Assembly (NCBI RefSeq): GCF_009932435.1
Contig: NZ_BJOU01000001.1
Span: 930,001-994,000 of the forward strand
Length of the DNA stretch: 64,000 bases
Reading direction: 5' to 3'
DNA from: Gordonia crocea
Lineage (GTDB): Bacteria; Actinomycetota; Actinomycetes; Mycobacteriales; Mycobacteriaceae
Each line of letters opens with the position of its first letter. Within the stretch, counting starts at the first letter, position 1. Below are positions 53,401 through 61,662 of this stretch, piece by piece. Under the pieces are notes generated by a model that made no database searches, was not told the DNA's origin, and saw only the letters and a list, made by a program, of their open reading frames with translations. The position numbers and the translations under genes are program-made.

Positions 53401-53814
53401 GTGCCGACCGGCAAAGTGAAGTGGTACGACCCGGCCAAGGGTTTCGGATTCCTCTCGCAGGAAGGCGGGGAGGACGTCTACGTCCGCGCCTCGGCACTCC
53501 CCGACGGGGTCGAGTCCCTCAAACCCGGACAGCGGGTGGAGTTCGGCATGGCCGCCGGGCGCCGCGGACCGCAGGCGCTGTCAGTGACCGTTCTCGACCC
53601 GGCACCCAGTGTCGCGAAGAACACGCGGGAAGCGGCGCGCGAGGAGACCAAGCGACACACCCCCGACGAACTGCACGGGATGGTCGCCGACCTGATCACG
53701 CTGCTCGAGGGCACGGTGCAGCCGGCCCTGCGGCAGGGGCGCTACCCCGACCGCAAAATGGCGCAGCGCATCTCCGAGGTCGTCCGCGCGGTCGCGCGCG
53801 AACTCGACCGCTGA
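53401..53814 (+). CDS. cspB: Cold-shock domain protein with C-terminal extension (CspB type)
   Basis: A 137-residue protein: an N-terminal cold-shock domain [33 protein letters not shown] (RNP-1 KGFGF, RNP-2-like VYVRAS) and a helical tail [52 protein letters not shown]. This two-part form is the M. tuberculosis Rv0871 type; the match is close along the full length. GTG 53401 gives the conserved VPTGK start. It binds single-stranded RNA/DNA, likely as a chaperone. Confidence 0.92.
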   Translation: MPTGKVKWYDPAKGFGFLSQEGGEDVYVRASALPDGVESLKPGQRVEFGMAAGRRGPQALSVTVLDPAPSVAKNTREAAREETKRHTPDELHGMVADLITLLEGTVQPALRQGRYPDRKMAQRISEVVRAVARELDR

Positions 53815-53837
53815 GTCCGCGCTGAGCCCGCCCGGCG

Positions 53838-54458
53838 TCAGCGCCGGGCGAACTCGCCGTCGGTGGCCATGCGCTCCTGGGGACGCTTGCCCGCCGCGGC
53901 CTTCCGATATGCGTCGAGAAGGGCCTGTTCGCCGGTCGGTGTCGTGTCGATGGCGAAGAAGCCGCGCCGGACCAACTCTTCGTCAGTATCCCCGGCGAGC
54001 AGTTTGGCGGGCAGGCTGATCTCGACGTTGATCAGGACGCGCTCGCGGGTCGAGGGCAGGTACAGCGGTGTGGTCCCGGCGCCCCCGGTCAAGGTCTGCA
54101 GGACCAGTTCCGAGCCCTTGGGCGTCAGATACTGCGCGACGATCGACCACGGGTCGCCCGACACGTCTTCGGAGAGCCGCACACGCAGGGTTGCGCCGAC
54201 CGGAACGGGGAAGTGCGAGTAGCGCGTCGCGTCGATCTTGCGGAAATCGCCGTCGCAGTTGTTCATCTCGTAGTCGCACAACACGGTCGGGTGGATCGTG
54301 GCCGAGTCGGCGCCGACCGACAGGATCGCCTGCGGCCGCTCGTCGACGTGGGTGCGCGAGCCCCAGAACGCGGCCGCACCGACGATCACCGCCGCGTACA
54401 GCAGGGCCGAGACGGCGAGGATGGCGAGGGTCTTCTTCTCCGAGGCGGACAGATTCAC
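53838..54458 (-). CDS. DUF2771 membrane-anchored outer protein
   Basis: A 206-residue protein with a short head, one helix (TLAILAVSALLYAAVIVGAAAFW, about 10-32) and an outer domain with VLCDYEMNNC (two Cys) and DPWSIVAQYLTPKGSELVLQTL. This is the DUF2771 family (Rv0875c-like), unknown function. GGGAG precedes GTG 54458, which overlaps the stop of the MFS gene (GTGA), so it is made with that transporter and may be its accessory part. Confidence 0.82.
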   Translation of the reverse strand: MNLSASEKKTLAILAVSALLYAAVIVGAAAFWGSRTHVDERPQAILSVGADSATIHPTVLCDYEMNNCDGDFRKIDATRYSHFPVPVGATLRVRLSEDVSGDPWSIVAQYLTPKGSELVLQTLTGGAGTTPLYLPSTRERVLINVEISLPAKLLAGDTDEELVRRGFFAIDTTPTGEQALLDAYRKAAAGKRPQERMATDGEFARR

Positions 54459-56341
54459 GGGTTCTCCCGGGGGTGGCGGCGGTCGTCGTACGGCCGGGTC
54501 GGGTAGGCGCGGGTCGGGGCCGCGGTCGGTCCCGGGGGTTGGGCCCGCCGTGTCCTCGTCGGCCGGTGCAGCACCGTGGTCTGGGCGTCGACCGGTGTGG
54601 CGTCGACCGGTGTGGGAGCCGGCGGGCCGGGGCGGCGGAGGACCTCGGTCGGCATGGTCGGGGGCGCGACGTCGGGCCGGTGCCCGCCACCGATGCCGGG
54701 TACCAGCGTACGGCCGCGCAGGGTCAGCACCGTCTGCGCGAGGCCGAGCGCGAGTAGGACCGCTGCGACACCGAAGCCGATCGAGAAGGTGGATCGCGCC
54801 AGCAGCACCCCGGTGGTCGCCCCGAACACCCAGCCGAGTTGCAGCACCGTCTCCGACCGGCCGAACGCCGAGGCGCGCGACGCCTCCGGCAGGTCGGATT
54901 GGATCGAGGAGTCCAGGCACACCTTGCCGATCGCCGAACCCGCCGAGGCGATGAGTGCGGTGACCGATGCGGTGACGAGGGTGATGGCCGAGCCGTCCAC
55001 CAGCAGCGGCAGGATCGCGGTGACCGTGGCGACGGTGAAGCAGGCGGCCACCACCCAGGCGATGATCCCGGCCGGATTCGACAGCTGCAGCCGGGTGCCG
55101 ACCCCGTTGCCGAGGAAGTTGCCGACACCGGCGGCGGCACCGACGACGCCGAGCATCGCCATCTGCATCAAGCCGTCCAGATGATCCTGGTTGCGGGCGT
55201 AGAACGCGACGAAGAGGGTGAGGAATCCGGTGAGGATGCGGATGGTGGCATTGCCCCACAGCCCGGTGACCACCTTGCGCCCGAGGGGCTGGCGGATCGT
55301 CTGGGAGATGACCCGGCCGGCGCGGCGGGCGCGCTCGCGCGCCGAGACCGGGTCGCGGTCCGCGTCGGGTCGGTCGCGATAGGTCAGGGTCGTGGGGATC
55401 TCGCCCGCGGTCACCTCGACCCAGGACGGGATCTTCATGCAGTAGTAGGCGCCGAAGCAGGCGATGACGATCAGCCACAGCAGCGCACCCGGCCAGTGCA
55501 TCGGCAACAGGGTGCCCAACATCATCTCCGCGGCGGCGGCCACCGCGCCGCCGACGATGGTGCCGCCGATGAGCGCGAAGATCGTCAGCCGGGAGTTGAC
55601 GCGCACCAGGTCGATGCTCGGCGGCACGACGCGGGGGGTCACCGCCGACTTGAGGACGCCGAACGACTTGGACAGCACCATGAGCCCCAGCGCGCACGGA
55701 TACAAGATCCACGGGTCGTATTCGAGCTGTTGGCCCACCGAGTCCCACTGGTAGTTGGTGACGATGAGCACCGCCAAGACGGCGCGGGCGACGAAGGTGC
55801 CGGCCATGGCCATCCGCCGGCCGTGTTGCAACCGGTCCAGGGCCGGTCCGATCAGCGGGGCGATAAGGGCGAACGGCGCGATGGTCAGCAGCAGGTAGAG
55901 CCCCACTTTGCCCTCGGACCCGCTGGCCGCGGCGAAGAACAGGGTGTTGGCCAGTGCGATGGCCATGGCAGCGTCCACGGCGGCGTTCGCGACGACTGGC
56001 ACGGTCAGGGCGGTCAACCCCGAGCGGTCGGCGCCGTCGGCCGTCGCGGCCCGCGTGATCGTGTCGATCCCCTTGTTGGTCAGGCGCCGACTGCGCTGAG
56101 CCGCGCGTCGCCCGAACGAGGGCTTCGTTGTCGTCGGCGGTGGCATCGCCGACGTCGGTTCGGCCGGGGTGGGAGTCGGGCCGAGGGGTGGCAGGTGCGG
56201 GTTTTGGGTCGCCCGGTCCTGGGACAGATAGGCGGTTTCGACGTCGGGTGGGATACCCGGACCCGCGTCGGGCACCGGATAGCTGCTCGCGCCGGGGTGG
56301 GCGCGGCCGGACCGCGGGTGCTTGCCAAGACTCACGCCCAC
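54455..56341 (-). CDS. Major facilitator superfamily transporter with long soluble ends
   Basis: A 628-residue protein with a cytoplasmic N-terminal extension (about 1-105, Pro-rich), twelve helices (110-555) and a Pro/Thr-rich tail. DRLQHGRRMAMAGTFVARAV is the loop 2-3 MFS signature region and SSIQSDLPEASRASAFGRSETVLQLGWVFGA a late helix. It matches Rv0876c by place and type. The substrate is unknown. The start is GTG 56341; the real start could lie further in, since the first hundred residues are low in conservation. Confidence 0.83.
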   Translation of the reverse strand: MGVSLGKHPRSGRAHPGASSYPVPDAGPGIPPDVETAYLSQDRATQNPHLPPLGPTPTPAEPTSAMPPPTTTKPSFGRRAAQRSRRLTNKGIDTITRAATADGADRSGLTALTVPVVANAAVDAAMAIALANTLFFAAASGSEGKVGLYLLLTIAPFALIAPLIGPALDRLQHGRRMAMAGTFVARAVLAVLIVTNYQWDSVGQQLEYDPWILYPCALGLMVLSKSFGVLKSAVTPRVVPPSIDLVRVNSRLTIFALIGGTIVGGAVAAAAEMMLGTLLPMHWPGALLWLIVIACFGAYYCMKIPSWVEVTAGEIPTTLTYRDRPDADRDPVSARERARRAGRVISQTIRQPLGRKVVTGLWGNATIRILTGFLTLFVAFYARNQDHLDGLMQMAMLGVVGAAAGVGNFLGNGVGTRLQLSNPAGIIAWVVAACFTVATVTAILPLLVDGSAITLVTASVTALIASAGSAIGKVCLDSSIQSDLPEASRASAFGRSETVLQLGWVFGATTGVLLARSTFSIGFGVAAVLLALGLAQTVLTLRGRTLVPGIGGGHRPDVAPPTMPTEVLRRPGPPAPTPVDATPVDAQTTVLHRPTRTRRAQPPGPTAAPTRAYPTRPYDDRRHPRENP

Positions 56342-56410
56342 AATTCTTCCCTATCGGCCCGACGCGGGGTGGGCGTGCCACGCGGGGTAGTGGTGAGGCA
56401 CACTGGACGG

Positions 56411-57139
56411 GTGAGTCTTACAGCCCAAATTGACTTGCTCCGCGACGCCGTCGACCTGGCTCGGGATGCCATCGTCGCCGACGGCGGTGTTCCCGGCGAT
56501 TATGTCGAGGTCGTCGTCGAGGATGACAACTCTGCCGCGCACTACTTCACCGCCGACCTGCCCGGCTATCGCGGGTGGCGCTGGTGCGCCGTCGTCGCGG
56601 TGGCCGGTGACGAGGACAAGGCGACCGTCAGCGAGGTCGTCCTGCTGCCCGGCGACGGTGCGCTGCTCGCCCCGGAGTGGGTGCCGTGGACCGAGCGCAT
56701 CGCCGCCGGCGACCTCACCCCCGGCGACCAACTGGCTGCCGAGCCGGACGACCCGCGCCTGGTGCCCAACCAGGTCGACAGTGGCGATGCCGCCGCGGTC
56801 GACGGCGAACTCGGCCTTGGACGCCGACGGCTGCTGAGCCCGTTCGGCCGCGACGAGGCCGCCCAGCGTTGGTACGACGGCGAATGCGGGCCGGCGTCGG
56901 CGATGGCCCAGGGGGCCCGGCACTCCTGCACCTCCTGCGGTTTCTACCTGCCCTTGGCCGGTGCCCTGAGCTTTGCGTTCGGGGTCTGCGCCAACGAGTA
57001 CTCGGCCGACGGCCACGTCGTCTCCGCCGAGTACGGCTGTGGCGCGCACTCCGACGTCGAGCCGAAGGCGCCGACGTCGGCGCCGCAATTCGACCCGTTC
57101 GACGACGGCGTGCTCGAGGTGTTCGCCACGGCGGAGTGA
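56411..57139 (+). CDS. DUF3027 protein
   Basis: A 242-residue soluble protein of the actinobacterial DUF3027 family: LLRDAVDLARDAIVADGGVPGDYVEVVVEDDNSAAHYFTADLPGYRGWRWCAVVAVAG at the start, LLAPEWVPWTERI, and a Cys-bearing end, SCTSCGFYLPLAGALSFAFGVCANEYSADGHVVSAEYGCGAHSD. The four Cys with His could bind zinc. GTG 56411 is 69 bp from the divergent MFS start. The stop overlaps the start of the huge ATPase gene (GTGA), so the two are likely functional partners. Confidence 0.87.
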   Translation: MSLTAQIDLLRDAVDLARDAIVADGGVPGDYVEVVVEDDNSAAHYFTADLPGYRGWRWCAVVAVAGDEDKATVSEVVLLPGDGALLAPEWVPWTERIAAGDLTPGDQLAAEPDDPRLVPNQVDSGDAAAVDGELGLGRRRLLSPFGRDEAAQRWYDGECGPASAMAQGARHSCTSCGFYLPLAGALSFAFGVCANEYSADGHVVSAEYGCGAHSDVEPKAPTSAPQFDPFDDGVLEVFATAE

Positions 57140-59925
57140 CCGCCGTGCCGGAGGGGACCGACGTCTTCGGCGTCGCAGCGCTGCGCCGTTCCGTGCTCGA
57201 ATCGTGGCGGTCCTCGCCGACCCGGCTGATCGAGGATTCCCGCGCCGAGGCCGATCTCGCGGCCGTCGGCTATCGCGACCGGCTGTGGGTCGAACTGGCG
57301 GCCAACGCCGCCGATGCCGCGACCGCGGCCGGCGTCGCCGGTCGGCTCGCCGCATGGCGAGACGACCACGGCGCGCTGCACGTCGCCAATACCGGCGAAC
57401 CGCTCACCGCCGAGGGCATCGCCTCGCTGCTGGCGCTGCGGGTGTCGGCGAAGGCGGCCCATCCGGACGCGGCCGCCGGCACCGTCGGCCGGTTCGGGGT
57501 GGGGTTCGCCGCCGTCGTCCCGGTGGCCGACCGGGTGGAGATCCGCTCAAGCAGCGCGACCCTCGTCTTCGACCGGGTTGCCACCGAGCGGGCCATCGCC
57601 GAGACGGGGGTGGCGGGCGCCGACATCGATACCCCGGCGCCGCTGTTGCGCCTGGCCTGGATCGGGGAGACCGGGCCGTCGGCCGGTTTCGACACCGAAA
57701 TCGTGCTGGTCCCCCGGGAAGGGGTCGACACCGAACAACTCCTCGACGCCTGTGCCGATCAGGCCTGTGACCGGCTCCTCGAACTGCCGGCCCTGGCCGA
57801 GATCACCGTCGGCGATGCGACGGTGCGCGCGGTGCGCGGCGCCGACACGGTCCGCTTCGAACCGCCCGCGTCGCTGCCCGGCGCCGAGACCGTGTGGCAC
57901 GAGGCGGTGTGGCGCAGCGGTGCGACCGGACCGGTGCGTTGGTTGCGTCCGATGGCCGACCCTCATGTCGGGGCCACACGGGTGGGCGACGACGTGCTGC
58001 GCACCCCGACACCCACCGACATCGAGATCTCGGTGCCCGCGCGGGTGATCGCGCCGCTGCCGGTCACCCCGGACCGTCGCCACCTGATGCCCGGCGTCGA
58101 CGTCGGCATCCTGGCCCCCGGCTATCTCGCGCTCGTCCAGATGACCGCCTCGGGTTCGCGGCCGGCGTTGGTGCCGCGCGGGTTGGGGCGCAACCGCGTC
58201 GACACGCGCCTGATCGAGGCGATCACCGACGAGCTGCGCGACCACGCCTGGGTGCCGGCGGCGACCGGTGACGACGATCTGGTGCCGGTGCGGACCCTCG
58301 TCGCCGCGGACCTTTCCGACGAACTCGCCGCCTGCCTCGGCCCGGTGCTCTCGTCGCTGGCCCATCCCGACGTCTCCGGGCCGGCGCAGCGTGCGGCGCT
58401 GTTGGCCGTCGGGGCGAGCGAGATCGGGTTGGCGCAGATCGCCGAGGCGGTGGCCGATGCGGACCGGTCGCCGCGGTGGTGGGCGCAGCTCTATGAGGCG
58501 CTCGCCCCGCTCGTGGCGACGGCGCGAGAGGCCGAGGAACTCGGCGCCCTGCCCGTCCCGCGGGCCGATGGCCGGCGCCACTTCGGCGCCCGCGGCCTGG
58601 TCGTCGCCGCGCCCGGGTTGACCGCCCCGTGGGCGCCGATGGTCCACCCCGACGCGGTGCACCCGCTGGTCGAGCGGCTCGGCGCCCAACCGGTCGCCGC
58701 CGGTGAACTGTTGGCGCAGGGCGGGCTCGTCGACGCGTTGGCCGATGCCGCCGAGAACGGCGACGACGAGGAGGTGCTCGAGCTGGCCGAGGCGGTACTC
58801 GCCCTGCTCGCCGCCGACCCCGACGCGGAGCTCGGGCCGGCCGCCGCGGCCGAGCTGCTGCTGCCCGACGGGGACGGCGAACCGGTCCACGTCGACGAAC
58901 TGCTCCTGCCGGGTTCCCCGCTCGCCGACGTTCTCGGCGAGGATCTTCCGTTCGCGGTGGTCGACCCCGCGCTCGTCGAGAGGTACGGGGAGTCGGCGCT
59001 GCGCCGCGCCGGGGTGGGCTGGGGTTTCCTCACCGTCACCGCGCAGTGGCCGACGGCGCCCGACCACGACCTCGACGACGAACCGCGCTGGTGGGCGTCG
59101 TTGCCCGAACCGCCCGCCGAGATGGCCGCGGTCCGCGACCTCGACCTCGTGCCGGACGACCGCTGGCGCGAGGCGTTGAGCCTGCTCGCCGAGGATCCGG
59201 CGACGGCACCGCTGTTGGCCGATGCCGACGGGTACACCGCTTGGTGGCTGCGCGAGCACGCGGTGGTCGACCAGTTGCCGCTGCACCGCTATCGCGCCCC
59301 CGACGCGTCGGGGTTCGCCGGCATCGTCGACGCGCTGGACCACCCCGCCGCCGCGGTGTTGACCGGTGTGCTCCTGGGCGATGCGGTGCGCGACAGCCGG
59401 TCCGCGGCGATCGTCCTGGCCGGGCTCGGCGACCCCGCGCGCCCGGTTGCGCCCGGGGTGGCGGTTCGCGCCTACGGCGAGGTGCTGGCCGCGCTGGCGC
59501 GCGGGGAGGCCGACGCCGACGAGGTGATGGACCTACTCGGCGAACCGCCGTCGGGGCGCACCCTGGCCGGCACGGTCGCCGACGACGGGGTCGTCGTCGA
59601 TGCGCCGCACTACCTTGCCGTCGTCGGCGACCGGTCGGCCGTGATCGGGGGCCTGCCGATCGATCCCGTCGCGGCCCGGGAACTCGCCGGCCTCGTCGAC
59701 CTGCCGATCACGTCTGAGGCGCTGCCCGCCCGGGTGGCGAGCCGCGGCGAGCCGACCACGTGGGAGACCGACCCGACCGCGATCCGGTTCGCTGCGGGCG
59801 GCTCGGTACCGCTGCCGTCGGGGACCGTGGTGATCCACGACGAACTCGTGGTCGTCGTCGGGGAGGCGGAGCACCGCGTGCCGTGGTGGGTCGACACGGC
59901 GGGGACGACGCACCTGTGCCGCTAG
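57136..59925 (+). CDS. Large GHKL ATPase (sacsin N-terminal-like domain)
   Basis: A 929-residue protein with a Bergerat-fold ATP site at its N-terminus: ELAANAADAATAAG (N box, about 54-67) and GRFGVGFAAV (G box, about 118-127), as in HSP90/sacsin/MutL-type ATPases. No TPR, nuclease or HSP90 middle domain is recognisable after residue 250; the rest is an Ala/Leu/Asp-rich region of unknown fold with many paired acidic strands. GTG 57136 in GTGA overlap with DUF3027 is taken; GTG 57145 is possible. Described in databases, to my memory, as sacsin N-terminal ATPase-like proteins of actinobacteria. Function unknown. Confidence 0.84.
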   Translation: MTAVPEGTDVFGVAALRRSVLESWRSSPTRLIEDSRAEADLAAVGYRDRLWVELAANAADAATAAGVAGRLAAWRDDHGALHVANTGEPLTAEGIASLLALRVSAKAAHPDAAAGTVGRFGVGFAAVVPVADRVEIRSSSATLVFDRVATERAIAETGVAGADIDTPAPLLRLAWIGETGPSAGFDTEIVLVPREGVDTEQLLDACADQACDRLLELPALAEITVGDATVRAVRGADTVRFEPPASLPGAETVWHEAVWRSGATGPVRWLRPMADPHVGATRVGDDVLRTPTPTDIEISVPARVIAPLPVTPDRRHLMPGVDVGILAPGYLALVQMTASGSRPALVPRGLGRNRVDTRLIEAITDELRDHAWVPAATGDDDLVPVRTLVAADLSDELAACLGPVLSSLAHPDVSGPAQRAALLAVGASEIGLAQIAEAVADADRSPRWWAQLYEALAPLVATAREAEELGALPVPRADGRRHFGARGLVVAAPGLTAPWAPMVHPDAVHPLVERLGAQPVAAGELLAQGGLVDALADAAENGDDEEVLELAEAVLALLAADPDAELGPAAAAELLLPDGDGEPVHVDELLLPGSPLADVLGEDLPFAVVDPALVERYGESALRRAGVGWGFLTVTAQWPTAPDHDLDDEPRWWASLPEPPAEMAAVRDLDLVPDDRWREALSLLAEDPATAPLLADADGYTAWWLREHAVVDQLPLHRYRAPDASGFAGIVDALDHPAAAVLTGVLLGDAVRDSRSAAIVLAGLGDPARPVAPGVAVRAYGEVLAALARGEADADEVMDLLGEPPSGRTLAGTVADDGVVVDAPHYLAVVGDRSAVIGGLPIDPVAARELAGLVDLPITSEALPARVASRGEPTTWETDPTAIRFAAGGSVPLPSGTVVIHDELVVVVGEAEHRVPWWVDTAGTTHLCR

Positions 59926-59935
59926 CCTGGACGGC

Positions 59936-60499
59936 ATGAACCTCGCGTCAACCGGGGTCGACGGCGGGATCCTCGACTTCGTGATCGACAACCGCAACGG
60001 CTTCGCGACCTCTCTGGCCCACGGCCTGAGTTGGCTGGGGTCGACGGCCACACTCACCGTCGTCGCGGTCGTAGCCGGGTTCGTCTTCGCCGCATTCTCG
60101 CAGCGGCGCGCCGCGGCCATGGTGTGGTTGGGGTCGTTGTCCGCGTACTTCCTGATGATCCTGCTCAAGGGGTGGATCGACCGCGACCGCCCGCCGGCCC
60201 CGGACCGGCTGGCGCAGGTGGCGCACCAGTCCATGCCGTCCGGGCATGCGATGATGAGCGCCGTCGTGTTCGGCTTGATCGCCGTCGGGCTCTACCGCGC
60301 TTCGGCGTGGATCCGCGAACATCCCGACGTGCTGTTGGCGGCGCCGATCCTCTCCGCGGCGATCGGTCTGAGCCGGGTATACCTCGGGGTTCACTGGCTC
60401 ACCGACGTGGTCGTGGGCTGGGTGATCGGGGCGGTGTGGGTGGGCCTCGTGGCCACGGCGGCGCGCGTGATCAGGCGCACCCAGGCAACCATTGCCTAA
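59936..60499 (+). CDS. PAP2-family membrane phosphatase
   Basis: A 187-residue five- to six-helix membrane protein with all three phosphatidic-acid phosphatase motifs: KGWIDRDRPP (C1), MPSGH (C2) and SRVYLGVHWLTD (C3). It dephosphorylates lipid phosphates such as phosphatidate, undecaprenyl- or decaprenyl-pyrophosphate. Start ATG 59936, 10 bp after the ATPase gene stop. The motifs place the active site on the outer side of the membrane. Confidence 0.92.
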   Translation: MNLASTGVDGGILDFVIDNRNGFATSLAHGLSWLGSTATLTVVAVVAGFVFAAFSQRRAAAMVWLGSLSAYFLMILLKGWIDRDRPPAPDRLAQVAHQSMPSGHAMMSAVVFGLIAVGLYRASAWIREHPDVLLAAPILSAAIGLSRVYLGVHWLTDVVVGWVIGAVWVGLVATAARVIRRTQATIA

Positions 60500-60522
60500 C
60501 CTACTGTGCTGAAATTCTTTTC

Positions 60523-61348
60523 ATGTCTCGCATGTCCAGGCTTCTCGTCCTCGTCCTCGCGGCCTCGATCGCCGCGGTCGGCGTTCACCGCGCCGATGAA
60601 GGCCCGGGGATACGAGGTGTACACCTTCCAGTCGAATGATCCGAAGGACCCGCGGAACAACCCGTTCGTCCGGATCAAGAGCAATGCGGCGAAGCTGGGA
60701 CGCTGGGCCGATGTGCTGTCCAAGAGCACCGGCCACCAGAAGTTCGACGTGGTGTCGATCTCGCAGACCGGGATCCTGACGCGGTACTGGCTGAAGTACG
60801 ACGGCGGCCAGAAGCTCGTCCGCAAGGCGGTCATCCCCTCCGGCATGATCCTCGGCTCGCCCTATCAGGCGCAGTGGCTGCGCCAGGGCAAGTGTCCGCC
60901 CACCGACCGGCTGCAGTACCTGCCCCCGCAGTACCGCGGAATGAACCCGACGCCGGCCTGCCACGAACAGGCCATGGGCGGTGCCGACATCACCGCGCTC
61001 AACACGCCGACCCAGGCGCTGCCGGGGATCACCTACTACAACGTGACCACCCTGCGCGAGGAGGAGTCGGCGCCGTTCTGGATCAACCTGATGACCGGAC
61101 CGGGCCGCTACCGCAACATCGTCACCCAGGACCTGTGCCCCAACGACCCGGTCGTCCACATGACGCTGAACCTGCTGCCGTCGATGCAGACGCTGATCGA
61201 CAGCCTCCTGCGCACCGGTGTCCCCGCGATGGCGTGCCTGCTGCCGACGTCGCCCGCACAGAAGGTGCGTCCGCTGCGCACCCCGCCGGGGATCAAGCTG
61301 CCGGCCGGCACCGTCATGCCGCGCGAGTTCGCCAAGTACTACCGCTGA
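60523..61348 (+). pseudogene. Decayed secreted triacylglycerol lipase (LIP2/PF01674 type)
   Basis: A signal peptide starts at 60523 (MSRMSRLLVLVLAASIAAVG), but that frame stops at 60639. The lipase body continues in another frame from about 60596 (MKARGYEVYTFQSNDPKDPRNN) to 61348. Compared with intact relatives about 70 residues are missing between the two, including the oxyanion VHG segment, and the nucleophile elbow is SISQTG in place of GHSQGG. The later blocks (NVTTLREEESAPFWINLMTGPGRYRNIVTQDLCPNDPVVHMTLNLLP) are well kept. A deletion with frameshift is the simplest reading. The stop is inside a 16-bp tandem duplication. Confidence 0.72.
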
Positions 61349-61366
61349 GCAGTACTACCGCTGAGC
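61335..61366. repeat. 16-bp tandem duplication at the stop of the lipase remnant
   Basis: AGTACTACCGCTGAGC occurs at 61335-61350 and again at 61351-61366. The first copy carries the last codons (YYR) and TGA at 61346-61348. Confidence 0.95.
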
Positions 61367-61373
61367 AGGCCGG

Positions 61374-61640
61374 CTACTCGAGGCCTTCCTGCGCGGTCTT
61401 GGATCCGCGTCGGACCGCGGCCAGTTGGAGGCCGACGATCATGGTGCCCAGGACGCCGACCCCCAGGCCCCACAGGCATACCGACAGGGTGAGTCCGCCG
61501 ACGCCGGTGACCAGCGCGACGATCGTGGCGACCAACCATGCCGCCATCCCCACGATGATGACCGGCGCCGGCTCGCGGAGCACCTTGGGGAGCGGGGGGA
61601 TCGTGACCCCGGTCGGGGAGTCGTGCTGCACGTCGGCCAT
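61374..61640 (-). CDS. DUF2530 membrane protein
   Basis: An 88-residue protein: soluble head MADVQHDSPTGVTIPPLPKVL, then two helices (APVIIVGMAAWLVATIVALVTGV and LTLSVCLWGLGVGVLGTMIVGLQLAAVRRG) and a short tail GSKTAQEGLE. This layout and the REPAPVIIVGMAAWLVA segment fit the actinobacterial DUF2530 family. It lies beside the NCS2 permease, divergent with 22 bp between starts. Function unknown. Confidence 0.85.
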   Translation of the reverse strand: MADVQHDSPTGVTIPPLPKVLREPAPVIIVGMAAWLVATIVALVTGVGGLTLSVCLWGLGVGVLGTMIVGLQLAAVRRGSKTAQEGLE

Positions 61641-61662
61641 GGGAAGAGGTTAACGTTTTCTC

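Noticed and set aside
53838..56381. 847-codon frame reading into DUF2771
   Set aside because: The upstream part is a shadow of the MFS gene; GTGA overlap and a good ribosome site place the start at 54458.
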